Of a stretch of 35,505 bases of DNA, positions 7,902-15,658 are shown in pieces. The stretch spans positions 1 through 35,505 of the forward strand of contig JAZKBN010000085.1 of the NCBI GenBank assembly GCA_040388605.1. The letters are read 5' to 3'. A model generated the notes under the pieces. The model saw only the letters and a list, made by a program, of their open reading frames with translations, ran no database searches and was not told where the DNA came from. The DNA comes from JAZKBN01 sp040388605. GTDB lineage: Bacteria > Bacteroidota > Bacteroidia > Cytophagales > Flexibacteraceae. A program made the translations under genes and the position numbers. Position 1 is the stretch's first letter. Every line of letters begins with the position of its first letter.

Positions 7902-9695
7902 TTACCTGATTATAGTAACCTCTTTACGACCTTCAGGAGTAATGGCAATGTACAGGCCCATAGGCAATGCATTGCCGCTGTTATCGGTGCCGTCCCAGGT
8001 AGTAGGGCCGTTTAGTCTTTTTACTTCTTTACCGCCGCGGTTATAAATCCTGATATCTCCGGTTGAGCTGAAAGGTACGGTGTCATCTATACCATCATGG
8101 TTAGGGGTAACCACATTACCGTCGCAGTTAACAGTACGCGTAATGGTTATCGGCATAATTTCGCTGCCATTATAGGTTAAGAGGCAGCCCGACGCATCTT
8201 CAAGGTATAGCTTATAGTTACCACGCGGAAGTGAAATATCTGTGCTGTAATCAACATGCAGCCTGCTTCCGGCCTCGTTTATAAGCACGCACCAATAAGG
8301 GTGCCTTCCGCCAATTACCTGCGTAGTATCAATTTTAATGCTTCCGTCTTTATCGCAGGTGCCGGGCGTGGTTGTAAAAGGCAGCGCTTTTGCGTTAAGC
8401 GCATCAGCGGCAATAGAAGCAGATGTTGTGTTGCAGGCGCCTTTGGCTGTCGTTTCCAGGAAAACGGTTTTAAGGCGGGTGCAGGTGCTGCAGGTTTTTG
8501 CATCGGCGCCGCTGAGAATTATTTTACCGTTTTCGTCTTTCCAGGTATATAGCTCGGCATTGTTTTTTGAGCTTAAAATACGGGTATAGCAATCGAAATT
8601 ATCCTGCTTAACAATTTCAGCAACTTCAGTACCTGCAGGGCTTATGGTAAAGGTCTTACTAACAGAAGCACATTTCCCGCTTAACCCGGTAACATTAAGG
8701 GTATAAGTTCCACTTGATTTAACAGGGCATTTATTAGTATTGTTCGGCACGTATGGGGTGTCGCTGCTTGTCCAGTGAAATGACGGTGTTTTTCCATAGT
8801 AACCTGCAGTATCTAATTCAACCCGAATGGAGTCAGCATCCTGTCCGGGGCAATAATAGGCAGGGCTATATAAAGTATTAATTGTTGGTTGTTGCGAAAT
8901 AGTGATTTTAATTTTGTTTCGGTCGCCGTCATTATCGGTACAAAAATAACTGTTAACCTTGTAAGCAACTACGTATTTACCTGGCCGGCTGTTCTTTATA
9001 TCAATAATCAAATTATTCGGTCCCCTAAAAACCAAGCCGCTGCCTTCTAAAACATCAATGCTAATAAGATTATTAGGCAATGCATCTGTTTTCAGCTGCA
9101 TATTTATCGAATCAATCCTGCTGTCCTTACAGTAGAAATTGTCTCCCCCGTTAGTTGCCAAAGAGGTGATACCTTCAAGCTTCAATTTGCCGGCGCTGAT
9201 CTTGGTAAGCGTACTTACTCCGCCGGGCTTAAAAACATTACCTTCTATTGTTGTTAAAAAAAGATCAGGTGTTACAATGCCGGAATAACATTGCTCCCTG
9301 CTTTTCCAAACTCTGAACTTAAAGGCTGCGCCTTCCGGCATCAAACCCTCTCCTCCAAAAACAATTAATGGAATATTCCTTTCGTTAGGATTGAATTTGG
9401 CAATACCTACGCACTTAGTATAAATTCGGGATCCGGGCTCAGTTTCAGTAAATGCGCATATGTAATCACCAAATTCTAATGGTTGGCTATTTAATGTAAA
9501 ACCGTTACCAGGATTTGCCTGAGGCTTAATATTAATAGTATGTATTGAGCGGTAGGGCAAATTGGGTACACTCCATGGTGGCCCACCCTGGCCGTGAACC
9601 TCGGCCGAAAATAAAAGCCCCGACATTATAATAAACAGCATGGCCGACTTAAAACTGCCGGTCAGTATGTGTTGTGCTGTTTTCAAAATTTCCAT
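7902..9695 (-). CDS. T9SS-secreted protein with CHU_C/gliding-motility C-terminal domain
   Basis: 597 residues. A signal peptide (hydrophobic AMLFIIMSGLLFSA, cleavage probably after VHGQ, residue 36) precedes an N-terminal domain with NPGNGFTLNSQPLEFGDYIC. PKD/Ig-like repeats follow (FHWTSSDTPYVPNN; SGTYTLNVTGLSGKC). The last about 75 residues match the type B sorting domain: NCDGNVVTPNHDGIDD, then IRIYNRGGKEV, TTWDGTDNSGNALPMGLY and a final VTIIR. It is therefore exported through Sec and the type IX machinery and becomes surface-attached or released. No catalytic domain was recognised, so an adhesive or structural role is only inference. It is transcribed divergently from a PAS-LuxR regulator across 432 bp. 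Confidence 0.85.
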   Translation of the reverse strand: MEILKTAQHILTGSFKSAMLFIIMSGLLFSAEVHGQGGPPWSVPNLPYRSIHTINIKPQANPGNGFTLNSQPLEFGDYICAFTETEPGSRIYTKCVGIAKFNPNERNIPLIVFGGEGLMPEGAAFKFRVWKSREQCYSGIVTPDLFLTTIEGNVFKPGGVSTLTKISAGKLKLEGITSLATNGGDNFYCKDSRIDSINMQLKTDALPNNLISIDVLEGSGLVFRGPNNLIIDIKNSRPGKYVVAYKVNSYFCTDNDGDRNKIKITISQQPTINTLYSPAYYCPGQDADSIRVELDTAGYYGKTPSFHWTSSDTPYVPNNTNKCPVKSSGTYTLNVTGLSGKCASVSKTFTISPAGTEVAEIVKQDNFDCYTRILSSKNNAELYTWKDENGKIILSGADAKTCSTCTRLKTVFLETTAKGACNTTSASIAADALNAKALPFTTTPGTCDKDGSIKIDTTQVIGGRHPYWCVLINEAGSRLHVDYSTDISLPRGNYKLYLEDASGCLLTYNGSEIMPITITRTVNCDGNVVTPNHDGIDDTVPFSSTGDIRIYNRGGKEVKRLNGPTTWDGTDNSGNALPMGLYIAITPEGRKEVTIIR

Positions 9696-10009
9696 TGTGC
9701 GTTTTTGCTTTTGCCTGGCCTGTGCGGTAAATCGGGCCGCTCGGGCTGCAATATTATCTGATAATCTGCAATTTCACCAAACTACAAAATTTCCTGTTTA
9801 ATCCCGCCCCCTATGTTCCAAAGGTTAGAATTTTTTTCGAAATTTGTATTGTCGTGTTATTGATTCTGTGTAATCTACAATTACCCTACATGCAAAGTAA
9901 ACCTGATTTGAGAGCTTAAATTAATTTGGCGCCTGGTGGTTTAATTAATGAAGAAGTACATTTTTTCTTACATGAAAAGAATTAAGTAATAACCTGCAAA
10001 ACGGATCGG

Positions 10010-10017
10010 TAATTTTG
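10010..10017 (+). promoter_or_regulatory. Candidate -7 box (TAATTTTG) for the PAS-LuxR gene
   Basis: TAATTTTG matches the Bacteroidota TAnnTTTG consensus exactly and lies 111 bp before the ATG at 10128. No clear -33 TTG stands 19-21 bp upstream, so this is tentative. Confidence 0.3.
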
Positions 10018-10029
10018 CTTTGTTTCATA

Positions 10030-10049
10030 TATAGCCGTATATGGCTATA
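10030..10049. repeat. Inverted repeat TATAGCC-n6-GGCTATA
   Basis: A perfect 7-bp dyad with a GTATAT centre lies just downstream of the candidate -7 box and 78 bp before the PAS-LuxR start. It could be an operator or a leader hairpin; no T tract follows, so it is not a terminator. Confidence 0.5.
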
Positions 10050-10127
10050 GGCTCTTTTGGACGTAGGCAACATTATTAATCAATTCTGTAATTATATCGC
10101 AATTCATTACATTGCTTCAGTAATTTA

Positions 10128-10964
10128 ATGATGCCACGGAAACAATTTAGAACCGCTTTGGAAAAACCTGCTTATACACCTGAATCTGTTGAGGCAACGC
10201 TTAAGTTTCTTAAGGAAAAATACAGGGAAGTATCTACCGAAAGCAATTCGTTCGCCGCCTCTGCCGATTTTATTAACGCTTTAATCCAGCTTTCCTCAAT
10301 ACGCACCTTGCCTGTATATTTCTATATACTTGATATACCTGCCATGAGGTACAGTTATATAGATGAACGAATTAAATATGTTCTGGGCTGGGATCCTGAT
10401 AATCTTATTAAAGGCGGCCTTTCTTTTACCATAAGCAACATGCATACCGAAGACCTCGAATATGTGCAGAGCGTGGAAAGTGAGTGCGTGGCTATATACA
10501 AATCTTTACCCCTTGAAGATAAACAATACCTTTCTCTTGATTACAGCTACCGTGTAAGGGCTTCAGACGGTAACTATTTTTGGCTAAGGCAACAAAGCAC
10601 CCCGCTGCTTATTGATGCCGAAGGTAACCTTTTGCTAACCTTTGCGCTTTGCACAGATATTACTGCTATTTGCGGCGGCAGAAGAAGACCCTATACAATT
10701 AAGTTAATTCTGCCTGATGGTACAAATCGCGTATTAAATACTGGCAGGCAGGGTCCGCGCCCTGTAATTTCACGCAAAGAAATGGAGGTTTTACGCTTCC
10801 TGGCTACCGGCATGACCAGTAAAGATATAGCCGGACGACTTCATATAAGCAGCAATACGGTTAACAATCACCGCAAGAACATTCTCAGGAAAACCGGTTG
10901 TGCCAATATTGCCGAAGCTATACGTTTCGCAATGACCCAGGGATACCTGGAACAGGAAGATTAG
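10128..10964 (+). CDS. PAS domain-LuxR-type HTH transcriptional regulator
   Basis: 278 residues, no signal peptide. The central part (about 60-180) has a PAS_3-like fold: YSYIDERIKYVLGWDPDNLI, then MHTEDLEYVQ, YRVRASDGNYFWLRQQSTPL and LLTFALCTDIT, the typical PAS/PAC sequence of strands. The C-terminus (about 210-272) is a GerE/LuxR helix-turn-helix: SRKEMEVLRFLATGMTSKDI, then HISSNTVNNHRKNIL. There is no receiver domain, so control is probably by ligand or protein contact at the PAS domain. This one-component architecture is common in Bacteroidota. The target is unknown; the divergent T9SS gene is the nearest candidate. A short terminator follows. Confidence 0.88.
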   Translation: MMPRKQFRTALEKPAYTPESVEATLKFLKEKYREVSTESNSFAASADFINALIQLSSIRTLPVYFYILDIPAMRYSYIDERIKYVLGWDPDNLIKGGLSFTISNMHTEDLEYVQSVESECVAIYKSLPLEDKQYLSLDYSYRVRASDGNYFWLRQQSTPLLIDAEGNLLLTFALCTDITAICGGRRRPYTIKLILPDGTNRVLNTGRQGPRPVISRKEMEVLRFLATGMTSKDIAGRLHISSNTVNNHRKNILRKTGCANIAEAIRFAMTQGYLEQED

Positions 10965-10978
10965 CCTAAGCCGCAAGG

Positions 10979-10998
10979 AGCCTGAAAAACAGGCTTTT
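10979..10998 (+). terminator. Terminator after PAS-LuxR gene
   Basis: AGCCTG (10979-10984) and CAGGCT (10990-10995) form a 6-bp stem with an AAAAA loop followed by TTTT, 14 bp past the stop codon. Confidence 0.6.
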
Positions 10999-11092
10999 AC
11001 TTATTTAAGCCCCAAAACCTGCAGCAAATTGTTTATATTGCGCCTTGCCGGCAAATAAGTACCCGGTTACAAAAGCCGGCAGACGTCAGTTC

Positions 11093-11845
11093 ATGAGTTT
11101 TTCAAAGTTATTCGGCCGCATTTACCTTGCTTGGGGCGGTTTATGGTTTATAGGATCTTTCCTGTTACTGTACCCGTTTTTTGTGTTGTTTATAAAAGTA
11201 AAATCCTGGCAGAAGTTTACAGTTCCGGTTAATAAAATCTGGTGCCTGTTGTTTTTCCCGCCTTCGTTTATTTCAATAAAATCAGACTGGCGCTTTAAAC
11301 CAAACAGCAAGGAGCTCTACATTTATTGCCCAAATCATACATCGCTGATGGATATACCGGTCTTAACCAAGGTATTGCCCGGCTTTATATGTTTTATGGG
11401 GAAAGATTCATTGGCTAAATTGCCCCTGTTTGGCTATATGTTTCGCAACCTGCATATTACAGTCAACCGCAGGAGCGCATCAGACAGGTATAAATCTATA
11501 CAGCTTTGCTATGACAAGCTGGAGGAAGGCCGCCCGGTTGTAATTTTCCCGGAAGGCACTACCAACCAAAAGCAAATGCCATCTTTGCAGCCCTTTAAAG
11601 ACGGGGCATTCCGCATTGCCATTCAAAAGCAATTGCCGGTAGTGCCGGTAACACTGCCCTTCAACGGCATTATTCTGCCTGATGACAAATCTTTCACTGC
11701 CGGTTTTCATAAAGCCGTTGCAGTAATGCATGAGCCCATTTCTACCATCGGTATGAAAGAAGCCGATGCCGATATTTTGCGCGAACGCGTACATGCCATA
11801 ATTTTGGCAGAATTGCAGGCGCAATACAAAAATGAAAAGCACTAA
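11093..11845 (+). CDS. plsC: 1-acyl-sn-glycerol-3-phosphate acyltransferase (PlsC family)
   Basis: 250 residues from the ATG at 11093; the frame also opens at a TTG at 11045, but the ATG form starts directly before the N-terminal membrane helix (YLAWGGLWFIGSFLLLYPFF) and fits the family better. The two key acyltransferase motifs are intact: NHTSLMD (His82 and Asp87, HX4D) and FPEGTTN (152-158), with a VNRR motif between them. The enzyme transfers an acyl chain to the sn-2 position of lysophosphatidic acid in phospholipid synthesis at the inner membrane. Related enzymes acylate other lipids, so the substrate is inferred. gatC follows after 21 bp, so the two are probably co-transcribed. Confidence 0.88.
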   Translation: MSFSKLFGRIYLAWGGLWFIGSFLLLYPFFVLFIKVKSWQKFTVPVNKIWCLLFFPPSFISIKSDWRFKPNSKELYIYCPNHTSLMDIPVLTKVLPGFICFMGKDSLAKLPLFGYMFRNLHITVNRRSASDRYKSIQLCYDKLEEGRPVVIFPEGTTNQKQMPSLQPFKDGAFRIAIQKQLPVVPVTLPFNGIILPDDKSFTAGFHKAVAVMHEPISTIGMKEADADILRERVHAIILAELQAQYKNEKH

Positions 11846-11866
11846 CAGTTTAACCCTGTAAGGGAA

Positions 11867-12154
11867 ATGCACGTAGATAACGAAACAGTACGGAAAATTG
11901 CCCACCTGGCCCGCCTTGAATTTGCAGAGGCAGAAGAAGCTGAAATGGTAAAAAACATGAGCGCCATACTTGATTGGATGGATAAGCTTAACGAGGTTGA
12001 TACCACAGGTGTAGAGCCCCTTATTCATATAAGCGAAGAACGCAATGTTTTACGTGAAGATGTAGCAGCCCCTGCCTTACCCCATGATCGCGGACTGTTG
12101 AATGCACCACAGCGTGATTCCGATTACTTTAGGGTACCAAAAGTTATAGAGTAA
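11867..12154 (+). CDS. gatC: Asp-tRNA(Asn)/Glu-tRNA(Gln) amidotransferase subunit C
   Basis: 95 residues, the usual GatC length. It has the family pattern: VRKIAHLARLEF at the N-terminus, MSAILDWMDKLNEVDTTGVE in the middle, and RDSDYFRVPKVIE at the C-terminus. GatC is the small scaffold subunit that stabilises GatA and contacts GatB in the complex that converts misacylated Glu-tRNA(Gln) or Asp-tRNA(Asn) by transamidation. GatA and GatB are not in the window, which is common in Bacteroidota. The AAGGGA just before the ATG may act as a ribosome binding site, although its spacing is very short. Confidence 0.95.
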   Translation: MHVDNETVRKIAHLARLEFAEAEEAEMVKNMSAILDWMDKLNEVDTTGVEPLIHISEERNVLREDVAAPALPHDRGLLNAPQRDSDYFRVPKVIE

Positions 12155-12289
12155 GCTCGTATTGCTGAGGGCTTAAACCCGTTTAATGCATATTGGAAGG
12201 CACTATTCCCGCTCTTTCACTCATTGCCGATTATTGCTGCCTTAACCCGGTTTATTTTCAGGTGTCACGTTTTATTACCTGAATTAAAA

Positions 12290-12320
12290 TTGGTGCTCTC
12301 AGTTTGATTTCCTACATTTG
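12290..12320 (+). promoter_or_regulatory. Bacteroidota-type promoter (-33 TTG / -7 TACATTTG)
   Basis: TTG at 12290-12292, a 20-bp spacer, then TACATTTG at 12313-12320, an exact match to TAnnTTTG. Transcription would start near 12326, about 20 bp before the small lipoprotein ATG at 12347. Confidence 0.6.
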
Positions 12321-12346
12321 TACAGTCCTATATATCTAAGCAGAAT

Positions 12347-12484
12347 ATGAAATTAATCCGCATTGTTGTAGCTCTTGCCATTATGGCATCAACCGCAGGC
12401 TGTATGCAATATAAAACTTGCGCAACTTACGCCAAGAAAACAACGCCCGCTCACGACCTGAAGCAGGACAGGAAAAGCGTTTAA
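12347..12484 (+). CDS. Small 45-residue lipoprotein
   Basis: The frame encodes MKLIRIVVALAIMASTAGC, a lipoprotein signal with Cys19 after STAG, then a 26-residue basic/polar tail containing YKTCATYAKK and ending DRKSV. Small Bacteroidota lipoproteins with a Cys-x-Thr-Tyr motif of this sort are familiar to me, but I know no function. A consensus promoter lies directly upstream and a hairpin terminator directly downstream, so it is a compact monocistronic gene, which strongly supports that it is real despite its size. It should be anchored in the envelope. Confidence 0.75.
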   Translation: MKLIRIVVALAIMASTAGCMQYKTCATYAKKTTPAHDLKQDRKSV

Positions 12485-12517
12485 GCGCTTTATCAGCTGT
12501 TTGTACAGATATTTTGT

Positions 12518-12542
12518 AAGCTGACCTATTGGTTGGCTTTTT
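12518..12542 (+). terminator. Terminator of the small lipoprotein gene
   Basis: AAGCTGACC (12518-12526) pairs with GGTTGGCTT (12531-12539) with two G-U pairs and a TATT loop, running into a five-base T tract (12538-12542). It is 34 bp past the stop codon. Confidence 0.72.
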
Positions 12543-12725
12543 CTGTTTAGGGCTGTTTCAGCTTCCCGTTTTGTTAATTATATAATTATTTAACCTGCGT
12601 AAGATATTTATTGTCTTTCACTTTTGAACAGTATAGTTACGGTTTTATGCTGATACCGTGGTTAAAGAACTTTTTGAAGCAGGCCTCTCTGTTTTTCTCC
12701 TGCGGCTATCACAAACTCAAAGGCT

Positions 12726-13826
12726 TTACTTTTGATTAAGTTTATAAAAATCAGGCAGGAAATAGTAAACAGTTATCCAGGGGCTAAGCCAGCCGCCTGC
12801 ATTCAGGAGCAGGTAAGTTCCCCAATGGAAGCCAATACCTGCAACAATGTAATAAAAAGCCCATTTGGGCTTTAAGAGCCCCACCGGGAAGCTCAATTGA
12901 AATATAAGCGCGAATACAGGCAGCACAGTGTATAAAACGGGTTTGCCTGCCACCCAAGCCCCTATGGGCGCTTCGTGCAAGTGTATATAAGATAAAAATG
13001 TGTCTGCCGACGCCCACGACGGTCCGGAGATAAGCAGTTTTTCCAGGCCTGAAAAAAAGTATCCGCATACAACTGCAATCCTGATTAGCTGTAAAACCCA
13101 CCCGCTTAATCCAAGCTTACCCGTTTTGGCTGCGGTTTCAATTTGATAAACCAAAACAGGCATGAGCATGGCCAAATATGTAAATGTTGCAAATGTATGG
13201 TCCATTTTGCCCAGGCTGTACAATTCACCCTGCCAAAGCAGGAAAAGCAGGGTGCAGCCAATGGCAACCCAAGCTTTCATACGGAAGAAGATTAGGTAAA
13301 GGCACCCAATACATATAAGCGCCTGGCGAAAGAATACAGCATTAAGGCTAGGTGCAGGAATATGTAATGCCTTCCATAAGGGTACCGGATCACGAAAGGC
13401 TGAATAAAGACTTCGAATTGCAATATCGGGCAGGAAGTACACTGAGAAAAAAAGTAAGAGACCATAAAAAACCTTCACAGCTATAGTCAGCTTTTTTACC
13501 GATACAGGCTTATGCCACCATTGCCTTATTGCTTCAGATGATTTCGGCCTTGCCTGTAGCTCTGATGCTGCCCAACAGGCTGCAATAAACATATTCAGCC
13601 TAAGTATAACCTGCCCGGCCTTATCAATAAAGAAAGCCGCAGGCAGGCGTTGCAGCTCAGTTGTGAGCCGCGGATATAATGTTTCAGCAATATAAGTCAG
13701 CAGGAAAACCTTATGCCCTGCGAGCAGGGCAATAACCCCCGGCTTCAGCCACATAAACCAACAGCCGATGCTCAAAACCATGGCTGAAAGCAAAATAATG
13801 CGGTTTTTTATAAGGTTGCTCTGCAT
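12726..13826 (-). CDS. HTTM-like polytopic membrane protein
   Basis: 366 residues with about eight hydrophobic segments. The C-terminal half resembles the HTTM domain (the membrane part of vitamin K-dependent gamma-carboxylase): KMDHTFATFTYLAMLMPVLV, then VVCGYFFSGLEKLL, FQLSFPVGLLKPKW and GIGFHWGTYLLL, the last with the membrane His common in that group. No lumenal carboxylase domain is present. Bacterial HTTM proteins are mostly uncharacterised, so a carboxylase activity should not be assumed. Its ATG overlaps the stop of the upstream small gene by one base (TAATG), indicating translational coupling. Confidence 0.75.
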   Translation of the reverse strand: MQSNLIKNRIILLSAMVLSIGCWFMWLKPGVIALLAGHKVFLLTYIAETLYPRLTTELQRLPAAFFIDKAGQVILRLNMFIAACWAASELQARPKSSEAIRQWWHKPVSVKKLTIAVKVFYGLLLFFSVYFLPDIAIRSLYSAFRDPVPLWKALHIPAPSLNAVFFRQALICIGCLYLIFFRMKAWVAIGCTLLFLLWQGELYSLGKMDHTFATFTYLAMLMPVLVYQIETAAKTGKLGLSGWVLQLIRIAVVCGYFFSGLEKLLISGPSWASADTFLSYIHLHEAPIGAWVAGKPVLYTVLPVFALIFQLSFPVGLLKPKWAFYYIVAGIGFHWGTYLLLNAGGWLSPWITVYYFLPDFYKLNQK

Positions 13827-14275
13827 TATGGCTTAACCGGATTATTCTGAATTACCCGGGTTATTGAGCCGGTATCTGCCACCGCCTCCCCGGCTTTACG
13901 TCTTATACGCAGCAGCTTCCATGCATGAACATTTTCAGCTTTGCATTTCATGAAAGCCAGGGGGAAAATTATATCCTGAAGCTCGGTCAATTGGGGCAGT
14001 CCATCAAGCTCTGCACCGTTTTTCCCGCTGTACCATACTTTTCTGCATATATAATCTGTCTGGCTTTTATGCAGGCCTGATTGTGATTCATTCAAAGGAT
14101 AAAATTCACCCGGCATAAAGTCTGTTGCATAATATAAGGCAAAAGTTTCGGTACTGTCTGTATGCCGCACAGGCTCAGCAAACATGCCGAACCTGAAAAA
14201 AGGATAACAATCTGTAATAAGTACAAAGGGGAGGCAAAGCAATATTGCCATAAGCCAAATTAGCCTGTTGCGCAT
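13826..14275 (-). CDS. Small membrane-anchored protein coupled to the HTTM-like gene
   Basis: 149 residues. One N-terminal hydrophobic helix (LIWLMAILLCLPFVLITD) is followed by CYPFFRFGMFAEPVRH and a soluble region of about 110 residues that should be periplasmic. It ends in a charged stretch (ARG/LYS-rich RIRRKAGE). I do not recognise a named family. The stop codon overlaps the start of the HTTM-like gene as TAATG, so the two products are probably made in a fixed ratio and may form a complex. It is divergent from paaA, with its ATG only 59 bp from that of paaA. Confidence 0.75.
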   Translation of the reverse strand: MRNRLIWLMAILLCLPFVLITDCYPFFRFGMFAEPVRHTDSTETFALYYATDFMPGEFYPLNESQSGLHKSQTDYICRKVWYSGKNGAELDGLPQLTELQDIIFPLAFMKCKAENVHAWKLLRIRRKAGEAVADTGSITRVIQNNPVKP

Positions 14276-14285
14276 ATTAATTCGC

Positions 14286-14293
14286 TATATTTG
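14286..14293 (+). promoter_or_regulatory. Candidate -7 box (TATATTTG) for paaA
   Basis: TATATTTG fits TAnnTTTG exactly and lies 41 bp before the paaA ATG, within the 59-bp divergent gap. No good -33 TTG is seen at the right spacing. Confidence 0.4.
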
Positions 14294-14334
14294 CATAGTA
14301 CACCCATTGCACCAAAACCACCTGATATAAAACC

Positions 14335-15324
14335 ATGTACGGAGGAGGAAATACTTTCGAACCCATTGAGCAGGATACCAAAGCCGATGCTGAAGATTCT
14401 GCCAAGTTAGCCGAATTCGAGGCGAGAATTGCAGCCGGCGAAAAAATTGAACCCTCAGACTGGATGCCGCGCCTATACAGGAAGCAGCTAATCAGGATGA
14501 TAGAGCAGCATGCCCACTCTGAAATTATTGGCGCCCTGCCCGAAGGAACCTGGATAACGCGGGCCCCGGGCTTCCGCCGCAAAATGGCCCTGATGGCCAA
14601 AGTGCAGGATGAAGTAGGCCATGCACAGTTACTGTACGGCGCCGCCGAAACCTTAGGTAAAAGCCGTGAAGATATGGTTACCGATCTTATTAACGGTAAA
14701 AGCAAATACAGCAACATCTTCAATTACCCGGCCTTTACATGGGCCGACAGCACTGTAATTTCCTGGTTGGTAGATGCCGGCGCAATAGTAAATCAAATGG
14801 CCAACGCCAGGGGAAGCTACGGCCCTTATTGCCGCGCCCTAGACCGTATTTGTGCTGAAGAAAGCTTCCACCTCAAATACGGGCACGATGCAGTTGTTCA
14901 TCTTGCCACCGGTTCGCCAATTCAACGCGAAATGGTTCAGCAGGCTTTACACCGTTGGTGGCCACCGCTCATGCACTTCTTCGGGCCGCCTGATAAGGCC
15001 AGCGTACACACCGAGGTATTGGTACGCTGGAAGGTTAAAATGGCTACCAACGATGAATGCCGCCAACAGTTTCTTGATATGTATGTGCCCAAAATTTGGG
15101 AGCTTGGCCTTACCCTTCCAGATCCTGAGCTGCACAAAGACCCGCTTACCGGCGAATGGCTCTATACCGAGCCTGATTGGGAGGAATTTAAGCGCGTAAT
15201 TAACGGAGACGGTCCGTGTAATAAGGAACGCCTCGCTGTTCGTAAGAATGCCGAAGAAAGAGGCGCCTGGGTACGAAAAGCGCTTTTGAATCCTAAGGCA
15301 GCTTATGTAGCGCCCCTTGCCTGA
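14335..15324 (+). CDS. paaA: 1,2-phenylacetyl-CoA epoxidase catalytic subunit PaaA
   Basis: 329 residues, full length for PaaA. The ferritin-like diiron motifs are intact: HSEIIG (Glu63), DEVGHAQLLYGAAETLG (Glu93, His96) and CAEESFHLKYGHD (Glu176, His179), so the catalytic centre should be functional. The family signatures FNYPAFTWADS and ALHRWWPPLMHFFGPPD are also present. PaaA carries the diiron site of the PaaABC(D)E oxygenase that epoxidises phenylacetyl-CoA in the aerobic CoA-dependent phenylacetate route. Unusually, none of paaB, paaC, paaD or paaE is adjacent. The gene has its own candidate promoter and its own terminator 66 bp after the stop, so it is a stand-alone unit here. The partners could lie elsewhere in the genome. 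Confidence 0.93.
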   Translation: MYGGGNTFEPIEQDTKADAEDSAKLAEFEARIAAGEKIEPSDWMPRLYRKQLIRMIEQHAHSEIIGALPEGTWITRAPGFRRKMALMAKVQDEVGHAQLLYGAAETLGKSREDMVTDLINGKSKYSNIFNYPAFTWADSTVISWLVDAGAIVNQMANARGSYGPYCRALDRICAEESFHLKYGHDAVVHLATGSPIQREMVQQALHRWWPPLMHFFGPPDKASVHTEVLVRWKVKMATNDECRQQFLDMYVPKIWELGLTLPDPELHKDPLTGEWLYTEPDWEEFKRVINGDGPCNKERLAVRKNAEERGAWVRKALLNPKAAYVAPLA

Positions 15325-15389
15325 TTTAGCGGTTTTCTTTTTAAGCAGACTTTTTTATTTGATTACGATATTTAAATCACAAAGCTTCA

Positions 15390-15417
15390 GGGCGCTGCCA
15401 AAAGCGGTGCCCTTTTT
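15390..15417 (+). terminator. Terminator after paaA
   Basis: GGGCGCTGC (15390-15398) pairs with GCGGTGCCC (15404-15412) over nine pairs, two of them G-U, with a CAAAA loop and TTTTT immediately after. It shows that paaA is not transcribed together with downstream subunits. Confidence 0.82.
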
Positions 15418-15658
15418 ACAAATTGACATGACGGCCTTAGCAGAAATTAATGGCTATTGTTGATTTATTTTTTTGGAGTTTTTCGGGATTTATTAATATG
15501 CAATCATATTTTGGGCTCGGTTTACGGCATAAATACTAATGTTATTTATTTGTGAATTAATAATCGGGCTTAGCTGAATACAGAAATTCAGTATTTAAAT
15601 CTAAAAAAAGCATAACTAAAATATTACATTACCACCCCGAAATATTACATCAGTTCTT
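15418..15658. other. AT-rich gap upstream of the DUF3052-YdeI gene
   Basis: Together with the paaA terminator this makes a 334-bp gene-free stretch. It is AT-rich, as promoter regions in this window tend to be. I see no convincing promoter box, open frame or repeat in it. Confidence 0.5.

Larger units (their letters stand above)
9696..10127. other. 432-bp divergent intergenic region
   Basis: This AT-rich region lies between the start of the T9SS-secreted protein (-) and that of the PAS-LuxR gene (+), so it must hold both promoters. No open frame of note is seen. It contains a candidate -7 box (10010-10017) and a small inverted repeat (10030-10049), listed separately. Confidence 0.7.
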
